In this document: piece by piece, positions 1-5,737 of the stretch
How the letters are laid out: every line of letters begins with the position of its first letter
Position numbering within the stretch: the first letter of the stretch is position 1
DNA from: Bermanella sp041589295
GTDB taxonomy: Bacteria; Pseudomonadota; Gammaproteobacteria; Pseudomonadales; Oceanobacteraceae
Direction: 5' to 3'
DNA: 21,831 nt
Assembly: GCA_041589295.1 (NCBI GenBank)
Contig: JBFHVZ010000037.1
Span: forward strand, 1 to 21,831
Notes under the pieces: generated by a model
Databases searched by the model: none
Told to the model about the DNA's origin: nothing
Seen by the model: only the letters and a program-made list of their open reading frames with translations
Made by a program: the position numbers and the translations under genes

Positions 1-274
1 CCAGCACGTCGGTCTGTACCGTAATTAAGTCGGTGACAACCGCTGTCTGCTCACTTGGAATATCGCTTTCAGTGGCCACAACAGGGGCATCACTGTTAGC
101 AGTGGCCTGATTGGCGTCTATACCCACAGGGGCATCGGTGGACGGAGTCAAACGCGTAACCGGTTGAGTCTCGTGATTAAGGGGGCGCTGACCGTAATCT
201 TCATTCCACTGGAGTACCAGCATGTAAGAAACAATAGCGATGCCCAGCAGAATGATTGCTCTTCTTGCGTCCAT
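1..274 (-). CDS. yidC: Membrane protein insertase YidC, N-terminal part (cut by window edge)
   Basis: Only the first 91 codons are in the window. The reading frame begins at an ATG at 274 with MDARRAIILLGIAIVSYMLV: a short basic start followed by one hydrophobic helix (about residues 6-21). After it comes a low-complexity stretch rich in T, S, D, V and A. This is the usual start of proteobacterial YidC: an N-terminal membrane anchor, then a variable periplasmic segment before the conserved periplasmic domain. YidC inserts inner-membrane proteins, alone or with SecYEG. The gene lies 6 bases beyond the stop of yidD, in the classical rpmH-rnpA-yidD-yidC order, so it is very probably cotranscribed. 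The conserved insertase domain lies outside the window, so the call rests on the N-terminus and the synteny. Confidence 0.9.
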   Translation of the reverse strand, partial: MDARRAIILLGIAIVSYMLVLQWNEDYGQRPLNHETQPVTRLTPSTDAPVGIDANQATANSDAPVVATESDIPSEQTAVVTDLITVQTDVL

Positions 275-280
275 CTTTGA

Positions 281-535
281 TTAACTCTTTTTCGATAATT
301 CTTTTTCGGGAACCGGATCGTACCCATGGGTGCCCCAAGGGTGACAACGGCCGATGCGCTTAATGCTTAGCCATAGCCCAATAAACGGACCATGCCTCTC
401 CAATGCTTCGAGGGCGTATTCTGAACAGGTGGGGAAGTGTCTGCAACGACTAGGGATCAATGGACTGAGGGCGTAGCGATAAAACAGGATGGGCCAGCTA
501 AGAATGCGGGCCAGAATACCAACACCATTAACCAC
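281..535 (-). CDS. yidD: Membrane protein insertion efficiency factor YidD
   Basis: A small basic protein of 84 residues when started at the GTG at 535. It contains the YidD core: FYRYALSPLIPSRCRHFPTC followed by SEYALEALERHG and, near the end, GRCHPWGTHGYDPVP. The conserved cysteines and the HPWG motif are all present. YidD is thought to help YidC and Sec-dependent membrane insertion at the inner face of the membrane, probably through an amphipathic N-terminal helix. The frame stays open back to an ATG at 649, but that start lies deep inside rnpA and encodes residues with no YidD character. The GTG at 535 gives the usual family length and overlaps the rnpA stop (528-530) by 8 bases, which suggests translational coupling. 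I see no convincing Shine-Dalgarno sequence before it. The start is therefore the uncertain part, not the identity. Confidence 0.9.
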   Translation of the reverse strand: MVNGVGILARILSWPILFYRYALSPLIPSRCRHFPTCSEYALEALERHGPFIGLWLSIKRIGRCHPWGTHGYDPVPEKELSKKS

Positions 536-956
536 GGGCGTGGTTTGCAGGGGCGGGCTTATCCGGTTTGCCTGATTTAGGCATCGATCGCTTTTGGGAC
601 ACATTGCGTTTGCGTCGTAGACGACTCCAAAGTTGGTCCACCATGTCACGAAGCTGAGCCTTGTCTAGATCCTTCGCACCGCCACGGGACAGTACGACAC
701 AATCAAAGTTTTCCAGCTCAACTTGATGATGACGAAAGCTTTCGCGAACTATCCGCTTAATCTGGTTGCGGTCGACGGCACGCTTAGCGTGTTTCTTAGC
801 AACCACCAAACCCAATCGACTATGACCTAGGCTGTTACGACGAGCCAGAATCAAAATCTGTTGGGTTTGTGCTTTCGCATCTGCATGACTGAATACCCGA
901 CGGTAATCCCCTGCAGACAAGAGTCTTACCTGTCGAGGGAATACCGCATTGGACAT
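528..956 (-). CDS. rnpA: Ribonuclease P protein component
   Basis: A basic 142-residue protein starting at the ATG at 956. It is the protein subunit of RNase P, which binds the catalytic RNA and the 5' leader of precursor tRNA. Diagnostic parts are LLSAGDYRRVFSHADAK near the N-terminus, the strand LGLVVAKKHAKRAV, and the helix DRNQIKRIVRESFR, which is the RNR signature region. In this signature the third residue is Q rather than the usual R. The C-terminus carries a Lys/Arg/Pro-rich tail of about 25 residues (from roughly residue 115) beyond the typical end, so the protein is somewhat long for the family. The gene follows rpmH by 28 bases and overlaps yidD, in the standard operon. There is no strong ribosome-binding site, so coupling to rpmH translation is likely. 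Confidence 0.96.
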   Translation of the reverse strand: MSNAVFPRQVRLLSAGDYRRVFSHADAKAQTQQILILARRNSLGHSRLGLVVAKKHAKRAVDRNQIKRIVRESFRHHQVELENFDCVVLSRGGAKDLDKAQLRDMVDQLWSRLRRKRNVSQKRSMPKSGKPDKPAPANHARG

Positions 957-984
957 TCTAATAAGTGCGCTTAATCAGGATCTA

Positions 985-1119
985 TTAAGCAGCTAGACGC
1001 TTACGGCCTTTAGCACGACGACGAGACAAAACCTGACGACCAGATTTAGTAGCCATACGAGCACGGAAACCATGAGTGCGCTTACGCTTTAATACGCTAG
1101 GTTGAAAAGTACGTTTCAT
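985..1119 (-). CDS. rpmH: 50S ribosomal protein L34
   Basis: A 44-codon gene. The product begins MKRTFQPSVLKRKRTHGFRA and ends RRRAKGRKRLAA, the near-invariant, very basic L34 protein of the large ribosomal subunit. The ATG at 1119 is preceded by a purine-rich GAGAG about 9 bases upstream. The length (44 aa) is exactly the family norm. It is the first gene of the leftward rpmH-rnpA-yidD-yidC operon and lies next to oriC, as in most Gammaproteobacteria. A sigma70-type promoter is visible at 1165-1193. Confidence 0.98.
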   Translation of the reverse strand: MKRTFQPSVLKRKRTHGFRARMATKSGRQVLSRRRAKGRKRLAA

Positions 1120-1164
1120 GACGTAAATCTCTCAAACGGGTTAACAACAAAAATAAGGGAGCGG

Positions 1165-1193
1165 ATTGTATTGAAAACGGCCAATGGATTCAA
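1165..1193 (-). promoter_or_regulatory. Probable sigma70 promoter of rpmH-rnpA-yidD-yidC
   Basis: On the minus strand a -35 hexamer TTGAAT (1193-1188) and a -10 hexamer TACAAT (1170-1165) are separated by exactly 17 bases. The predicted transcript starts about 40 bases before the rpmH ATG. The -10 matches the consensus at 5 of 6 positions and the -35 at 4 of 6. It is read from sequence only, but its position fits the operon. Confidence 0.6.
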
Positions 1194-1282
1194 TGAGTAG
1201 TGCAGGCAGATTACAAAATAATCTGTCATCCAATGAAATAATCCAATTCTTCTTGTGCTTTCCATTTTTCTCTTAAAGAACT

Positions 1283-1477
1283 TTGAAGAGAATAAATAAA
1301 GAAAAGATATACATGTATGGATGTTATGTTTTTCTTATTCTTATTATTCTTTGGGCAAGCTGTTTTCTGTGTATAACCCATTTTAGCCCTTTAATATCAA
1401 TGGGTTGGACGATGTATAAGCTTGGTTGTGATTGTTCTGATAACCCTTTTATAAGCCGTGAGTGGAATTGGGGATAA
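1283..1477 (+). CDS. Doubtful small membrane-protein ORF inside oriC
   Basis: A 64-codon frame starting at a TTG (1283), or a 54-codon frame from the ATG at 1313. The translation has one strongly hydrophobic segment (CYVFLILIILWASCFLCI, about residues 14-31) followed by a Cys/Trp-containing polar tail. I do not recognise it. Against it: there is no clear ribosome-binding site, the base composition is AT-rich and unlike the neighbouring genes, it lies inside the origin, and two DnaA-box-like sites (1368-1376 and 1469-1477) fall within it. T-rich plus-strand DNA readily yields hydrophobic codons, so the membrane segment may be an accident of composition. It is listed because the frame is open and nothing excludes it. 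Confidence 0.15.
   Translation: MKRINKEKIYMYGCYVFLILIILWASCFLCITHFSPLISMGWTMYKLGCDCSDNPFISREWNWG
1368..1376 (-). promoter_or_regulatory. DnaA box (outlying, TTATACACA)
   Basis: The plus strand reads TGTGTATAA, the complement of TTATACACA, which fits the TTATNCACA DnaA box exactly. It lies about 130 bases left of the main cluster and could mark the left arm of the origin. Confidence 0.55.
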
Positions 1478-1502
1478 CCCAAGCAAGTTCACTTTTCCAG
1501 CT

Positions 1503-1545
1503 TTATGCACAAATAAGCCCCACTTATACACAGTATTTATCCACT
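1503..1545 (+). promoter_or_regulatory. Cluster of three DnaA boxes
   Basis: Three same-strand boxes lie in 43 bases: TTATGCACA (1503-1511), TTATACACA (1524-1532) and TTATCCACT (1537-1545). The first two match TTATNCACA and the third has one mismatch at its last base. Start-to-start spacings of 21 and 13 bases put the first and second boxes about two helical turns apart. This is the densest DnaA-binding segment in the window and the best candidate for the initiator-assembly core. Confidence 0.8.
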
Positions 1546-1587
1546 GACAGTTCATAATCGCCATATTATTCATCTTTTACAATTTTC

Positions 1588-1596
1588 TGTGGATAA
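1588..1596 (-). promoter_or_regulatory. Perfect DnaA box overlapping the dnaA promoter
   Basis: The plus strand reads TGTGGATAA, the complement of the high-affinity box TTATCCACA. It faces the three plus-strand boxes at 1503-1545. It ends 15 bases before a -10-like TAAAAT (1612-1617), so bound DnaA would cover the -35 region of dnaA, a layout that fits autoregulation. Confidence 0.75.
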
Positions 1597-1646
1597 CTAA
1601 ACAGGAGTTGTTAAAATAGCGCGCTGTTTTATTTGGGGGAAATGCC

Positions 1647-3341
1647 GTGTTGGCATTGTGGGAAGAGTGCGTGCGCTGTCTTCAGGACGAGTTGCCCGCC
1701 CAACAATTTAATACCTGGATCCGGCCTCTACAGGCAGATTGGTCCGATGCAGGTTTGTCCGTCATGGCACCCAATCGCTTTGTGAAAGATTGGGTCAAAG
1801 ACAAGTTTCTAAACCGTATTCAATCCATACTCGCTGAGCTAAACGGGGGTCAACACCTGCCCGTGGAGCTGGCGATTTATGCGCAAAATGCAGTGCCTGC
1901 TTTTGCTCGTGCGGCACAAGCTGCGCCTGCAAACACTCGTGAATCTGCAGCGCCTACGCATACAGGTGCTGGTGGTACCAGTGTTAGCGCTACACCTAAG
2001 TCAGCCGCTTCATTTGGTGATAGCAGCTCGGCTTTTAGCCAAGGGCAGCTGGATGTGGGGCGCGGTAATGAAGGGTCAGCTTCCAGTAGCTTTGAATCAA
2101 ATAGCTTTGGTCATATCAACAATGGTCATAATAATGTAGCAACCGCCAGTCGTTTCCATGGTGGTTATGACAGTGTTGATACTGACCTTGCTGTAGCGAC
2201 TCGTAGCGAAAGCCGTGAACAGCATCAGCCAACTATGCCGGGCTTTGATGGACGCGATACGCAGGTTGTACGCGCGCCAGAAGGGGGGCGTCAGGTTCAG
2301 GTAGAGGGCGGTATTCAACACCAAAGCAGTCTTAATCGCCGCTTTACCTTTGATACCTTTGTGGAGGGTAAGTCCAACCAGTTAGCCCATGCCGCGGCCC
2401 GTCAGGTCGCGCAAAATGCCGGTGGCTCCTACAACCCACTCTTTATATATGGTGGTGTTGGTCTGGGTAAAACCCACTTAATGCATGCTGTGGGCAACTA
2501 TATTCAAGAGCAAAACCCTAACGCCAAAGTGGTGTATCTGCACTCCGAGCGCTTTGTGGCGGACATGGTAAAGGCCCTTCAGCTCAATGCCATCAACGAA
2601 TTCAAACGCTACTATCGCAGTGTGGATGCGTTGCTGATCGACGATATTCAATTCTTTGCCGGTAAAGAACGCTCTCAAGAAGAGTTTTTCCATACCTTTA
2701 ATGCCTTGCTAGAAGGCGGCCAACAAATGATTCTGACCTGTGATCGCTTCCCGAAAGAGATCAATGGTTTGGAAGAGCGCTTAAAGAGTCGCTTCGGTTG
2801 GGGCTTAACGGTAGCGGTGGAGCCGCCTGAGCTTGAAACCCGTGTAGCGATTCTGATGAAAAAAGCCGAAGAAGAGGGGATCGACCTACCCCATGAAGCG
2901 GCGTTTTTTGTGGCGCAAAAAATTCGATCGAACGTACGTGAATTAGAAGGCGCGTTAAAACGTGTCATCGCCAATGCGGCGTTTACAGGCTCGAAGATCA
3001 CCCTTCCTTTTATTAAGGAAAGTTTGAAAGACCTACTGGCGCTGCAAGATCGTCAGGTCAGTATTGATAATATTCAGCGCACGGTCGCTGAGTATTACAA
3101 AATTAAGGTAGCTGATTTATTATCTAAGCGACGCTCGCGTTCGGTAGCGCGGCCCCGTCAGGTGGCCATGGCCCTGAGCAAAGAATTAACCAACCATAGT
3201 TTGCCCGAAATCGGTAATGCATTTGGCGGACGGGACCACACCACGGTTCTACATGGTTGTCGCAAAGTTAAAGAGCTGCGCGAAACAACAGCGGATATCC
3301 GCGAAGACTATAAAAACCTATTGCGGTCTCTGACCAGTTAA
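1647..3341 (+). CDS. dnaA: Chromosomal replication initiator protein DnaA
   Basis: A 564-residue protein starting at the GTG at 1647, preceded at 6 bases by the G-rich Shine-Dalgarno GGGGGA (1635-1640). Domain I (about 1-85) begins LALWEECVRCLQDELPAQQF, as in gammaproteobacterial DnaA. Domain II (about 90-225) is a long linker rich in S, G, N, H and A with little order. Domain III is the AAA+ ATPase: Walker A GGVGLGKT at 269-276 and Walker B LLIDD with Asp332-Asp333. Domain IV carries the DnaA signature GGRDHTTVLH at 527-536, which reads the DnaA box. ATP-DnaA binds oriC, opens the duplex and loads helicase. At 564 residues it is well over the E. coli length of 467, and the excess is in domain II. 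It heads the rightward dnaA-dnaN-recF-gyrB cluster. Confidence 0.98.
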   Translation: MLALWEECVRCLQDELPAQQFNTWIRPLQADWSDAGLSVMAPNRFVKDWVKDKFLNRIQSILAELNGGQHLPVELAIYAQNAVPAFARAAQAAPANTRESAAPTHTGAGGTSVSATPKSAASFGDSSSAFSQGQLDVGRGNEGSASSSFESNSFGHINNGHNNVATASRFHGGYDSVDTDLAVATRSESREQHQPTMPGFDGRDTQVVRAPEGGRQVQVEGGIQHQSSLNRRFTFDTFVEGKSNQLAHAAARQVAQNAGGSYNPLFIYGGVGLGKTHLMHAVGNYIQEQNPNAKVVYLHSERFVADMVKALQLNAINEFKRYYRSVDALLIDDIQFFAGKERSQEEFFHTFNALLEGGQQMILTCDRFPKEINGLEERLKSRFGWGLTVAVEPPELETRVAILMKKAEEEGIDLPHEAAFFVAQKIRSNVRELEGALKRVIANAAFTGSKITLPFIKESLKDLLALQDRQVSIDNIQRTVAEYYKIKVADLLSKRRSRSVARPRQVAMALSKELTNHSLPEIGNAFGGRDHTTVLHGCRKVKELRETTADIREDYKNLLRSLTS

Positions 3342-3352
3342 GAGTGGAAGGC

Positions 3353-4456
3353 ATGAAATTCACAATTACCAGGGAAGCCCTGTTAAAACCCCTGCAGCTA
3401 GTCGCCGGTGTGGTGGAGCGTCGTCAAACCCTGCCTGTTCTATCTAACGTATTACTGGTAGCTGAAGGCGAGCAACTTTCGTTAACCGGTACCGACCTTG
3501 AAGTGGAAATGGTGGGCCGTGCGCCGCTGTTAGAGCCTGCGCAATCAGGTGAAATCACCGTACCTGCGAAAAAGCTGATGGATATCTGTAAGTCACTTCC
3601 AGATCAATCCACCATCGAAATTACTCAAGAAGAGCACCGCGTGATTGTTCAGGCCGGTCGCAGCCGTTTTATGCTGTCTTCTTTACCTGCAAACGAATTC
3701 CCAAGCATTGATGATGTGGACGGTCAGGTGCATTTGTCTTTGCCGCAGGCGCAATTACGTCGTGTTATTGATCGCACTGCATTTGCCATGGCGCAGCAGG
3801 ATGTTCGTTACTATTTGAATGGCTTGTTGTTAGAAGTGAAAGCCGATGAGCTACGTGCTGTGGCCACTGACGGGCACCGTCTAGCTACTTGTGGTGTGCC
3901 GGTTGAGTTGGAAATCGAAAACAAAACTCAGGTAATCGTGCCGCGTAAAGCGGTATTGGAATTGGCCAAACTAATGACCGAACCTGATGCCCATGTGGAA
4001 TTGGTTTTAAGCAACAACCATGTGCGTGCGCAAGTGGGCGAATACACCTTCACCTCTAAATTGGTGGACGGTAAATTCCCAGACTACGAGCGTGTTATCC
4101 CACGCAATGGCAACAAAGTATTGCTGGCTGATCGCCAAGCTCTGCGTCAGGTGTTTGCTCGCACGGCGATCCTGTCCAACGAGAAGTACCGTGGCGTGCG
4201 TCTGCTGATTGAAGACAACAACTTGCAAGTGGTTGCCAATAACCCAGAGCAAGAGCAAGCGGAAGAAAGCTTGGGCGTTGAGTATCAAGGCGAACAGTTG
4301 GAGATCGGCTTCAACGTGAGCTACCTGCAGGACGTCATGTCTGTGCTCAGTGGTGAAGACATTAAGATGACTCTGTCTGACGCCAATAGCTCGGCCGTGT
4401 TGGAAGAGGTTGAGGGTGGAGATGCGCTATATGTCGTCATGCCCATGCGTTTATAG
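3353..4456 (+). CDS. dnaN: DNA polymerase III beta subunit (sliding clamp)
   Basis: A 367-residue protein beginning MKFTITREALLKPLQLVAGV, one residue longer than the E. coli clamp. The ATG at 3353 has GGAAGG immediately upstream (3346-3351). An in-frame GTG at 3344 would add three residues but lies on top of that ribosome-binding site, so I prefer the ATG. The protein shows the three-domain clamp features, for example the N-terminal RQTLPVLSNVLL, TDGHRLA in the middle, KFPDYERVIPR, and the invariant ending YVVMPMRL. The dimeric ring encircles DNA and tethers polymerase III and other partners. The gene starts 11 bases after the dnaA stop and is certainly cotranscribed with it. Confidence 0.98.
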   Translation: MKFTITREALLKPLQLVAGVVERRQTLPVLSNVLLVAEGEQLSLTGTDLEVEMVGRAPLLEPAQSGEITVPAKKLMDICKSLPDQSTIEITQEEHRVIVQAGRSRFMLSSLPANEFPSIDDVDGQVHLSLPQAQLRRVIDRTAFAMAQQDVRYYLNGLLLEVKADELRAVATDGHRLATCGVPVELEIENKTQVIVPRKAVLELAKLMTEPDAHVELVLSNNHVRAQVGEYTFTSKLVDGKFPDYERVIPRNGNKVLLADRQALRQVFARTAILSNEKYRGVRLLIEDNNLQVVANNPEQEQAEESLGVEYQGEQLEIGFNVSYLQDVMSVLSGEDIKMTLSDANSSAVLEEVEGGDALYVVMPMRL

Positions 4457-4634
4457 GAGCTGAAAGCTATCTACGTCGCTATAACAGCGTTATAAATTTT
4501 ATCAGGGTCCTCATTTGGTGAACCAAACTGCGGCCCTTCAAAAATTTATGCCTTGTTCTAGCTTCCTCGAAAAACGCTTTCAGCAGCTAAGACATTGAAT
4601 TTTATAAACATTAAAAGCATTGGGTTAGCTAAGA
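4457..4634 (+). other. Structured dnaN-recF intergenic region
   Basis: These 178 bases separate two genes that usually lie close together. Three inverted repeats are visible: TATAAC/GTTATA with an AGC loop (4480-4494), TTTGGT/ACCAAA around a 2-base loop and flanked by AGGG/CCCT (about 4504-4538), and a long-range pair GCTGAAAGC (4459-4467) with GCTTTCAGC (4576-4584) that would close the others into one multibranch fold. The segment 4590-4634 is AT-rich with a TATAAA and may contain a recF promoter. I find no coding frame and recognise no known RNA family. Confidence 0.35.
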
Positions 4635-5723
4635 ATGGCTATTGAGTTTCTGATGCTTCAAGGGGTGCGCAATCTGGCACCCCTTTCTTTATCTCCTTCC
4701 CCTGAAATTAACCTGATCTACGGCGAGAACGGCAGTGGTAAAACCAGCTTGCTGGAGGCCGTGTATTTGTTGTCCCTTGGCCGTTCGTTTCGGACCCATA
4801 AGCAAAAGAACCTTATTCAGCACGAGCAAGAGTCGTTGACGGCGTTTTGTAAGGTGAATGGCAAGAGCCTCGGAGTCGAGCGTAATCGTGCAGGGGAGCG
4901 CCGCATCAAGCTGAATGGTGAGTGGATTAAGTCAGCGGCTGAGCTGGTTAAGTTGCTCCCTGTCCAGTTGCTTGATCCGGGTATGTTTGAGCTTTTGGAG
5001 GGTTCTCCTCAGCAAAGACGACAATATTTGGATTGGGGTGTGTTCCACGTGGAACATAATTTCATAAACAGTTGGCGCGATATGAAGAAATGTTTGGAAG
5101 CCCGCAACGGCTTACTGCGTCGTGAGGCTAAGTCCGGTGTGGCTGTGGGCGATATGGAGAAGTCAGTTTGGCATGGGCAGATGGCTAAACATGCAAATCG
5201 ATTGAATGAGCTACGCCAAGCCTATCTATCTGAGCTGAAGCCCGTGTTTGAACATTACATGTCTCAGCTGAATCCTGACCTTAAAGTGTCCATGAGTTTT
5301 TACCAAGGCTGGGGTAAAGAGCGTGACTATCTCGAATTGCTGGATGAGCAGTGGGAAAGCGACGTTCGCCAAGGATTTACTCAGCTAGGTCCGCAACGCG
5401 CGGACTTAAGAATGAAGGCCGATGGCCAGCCTGCCATGGAGGTACTTTCGCGCGGGCAGCAGAAAATCGTTGTGTGTGCCCTCAAACTGGCCCAAGCCCG
5501 CCTCTATCAAAACGCAGCTGGTAAGCCGTGTATCTTCTTAGTTGATGACCTGGCCGCAGAACTGGATTTAAAGCACAGAAACGCTTTATGTGGCCTGCTA
5601 GAAGAACTAAAATGTCAGGTCTTTGTAACCGCGATTGATGCCACCATGATCGCGGATAACTGGTCGCCCAAGAGCCAGGTAAAAAGGTTCCACGTGGAAC
5701 ATGGAACCGTTCATCAAGAATAA
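4635..5723 (+). CDS. recF: DNA replication and repair protein RecF
   Basis: A 362-residue SMC-like ATPase that binds at single-strand/double-strand junctions and helps RecOR load RecA on gapped DNA. Walker A is GENGSGKTS at 30-38, within the typical LIYGENGSGKTSLLEAVYLL. The ABC signature region is VLSRGQQKIVVCALKLAQ (about 272-289), followed by the Walker B strand CIFLVDDLAAELD. Length matches E. coli RecF (357). The ATG at 4635 gives the normal N-terminus, although its Shine-Dalgarno is weak. Two parS palindromes lie inside the gene, at 5041-5056 and 5686-5701. In both places they are read in the same codon phase and encode the pentapeptide FHVEH (residues 137-141 and 352-356). The second copy lies in the last 11 residues, in a poorly conserved tail. 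Confidence 0.97.
   Translation: MAIEFLMLQGVRNLAPLSLSPSPEINLIYGENGSGKTSLLEAVYLLSLGRSFRTHKQKNLIQHEQESLTAFCKVNGKSLGVERNRAGERRIKLNGEWIKSAAELVKLLPVQLLDPGMFELLEGSPQQRRQYLDWGVFHVEHNFINSWRDMKKCLEARNGLLRREAKSGVAVGDMEKSVWHGQMAKHANRLNELRQAYLSELKPVFEHYMSQLNPDLKVSMSFYQGWGKERDYLELLDEQWESDVRQGFTQLGPQRADLRMKADGQPAMEVLSRGQQKIVVCALKLAQARLYQNAAGKPCIFLVDDLAAELDLKHRNALCGLLEELKCQVFVTAIDATMIADNWSPKSQVKRFHVEHGTVHQE
5041..5056. promoter_or_regulatory. parS: parS centromere site 1 (inside recF)
   Basis: TGTTCCACGTGGAACA is a perfect 16-base palindrome and matches the Pseudomonas-type chromosomal parS consensus bound by ParB (Spo0J). It lies about 3.5 kb from the oriC box cluster, the expected location. The ParA/ParB genes themselves are not in the window. 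Confidence 0.9.
5686..5701. promoter_or_regulatory. parS: parS centromere site 2 (3' end of recF)
   Basis: GGTTCCACGTGGAACA is identical to site 1 except for its first base, keeping the 14-base core GTTCCACGTGGAAC intact. Its centre is 645 bases from that of site 1. It lies just before the recF stop, so it is the second member of a parS pair in one gene. Confidence 0.88.
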
Positions 5724-5737
5724 AAGTGAGTTTTCCG

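Larger units (their letters stand above)
1120..1646. other. oriC: Chromosomal replication origin oriC (rpmH-dnaA intergenic region)
   Basis: This 527-base gap between the divergent rpmH and dnaA genes is where Pseudomonas-type chromosomes carry oriC. It holds three DnaA boxes of the form TTATNCACA on the plus strand or its complement (1503-1511, 1524-1532 and 1368-1376 on the minus strand), one perfect TTATCCACA on the minus strand (1588-1596), and two one-mismatch boxes (1537-1545 and 1469-1477). A strongly AT-rich, pyrimidine/purine-tract stretch at about 1255-1350 is a candidate unwinding element, but I cannot locate it exactly. I see no GATC sites in the region, so E. coli-style Dam/SeqA control is not suggested. 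Function is inferred from box density and synteny. Confidence 0.9.

Noticed and set aside
281..649. yidD read from the ATG at 649
   Set aside because: The extra 38 residues lie inside rnpA on the same strand and resemble nothing in YidD. The GTG at 535 gives the normal length.
3344..3352. GTG start of dnaN
   Set aside because: It overlaps the ribosome-binding site of the ATG at 3353, which gives the standard MKFTITRE start.
5726..5737. GTG start of gyrB
   Set aside because: It adds four unconserved residues. The ATG at 5738 has an adequate GTGAG upstream and the usual N-terminus.
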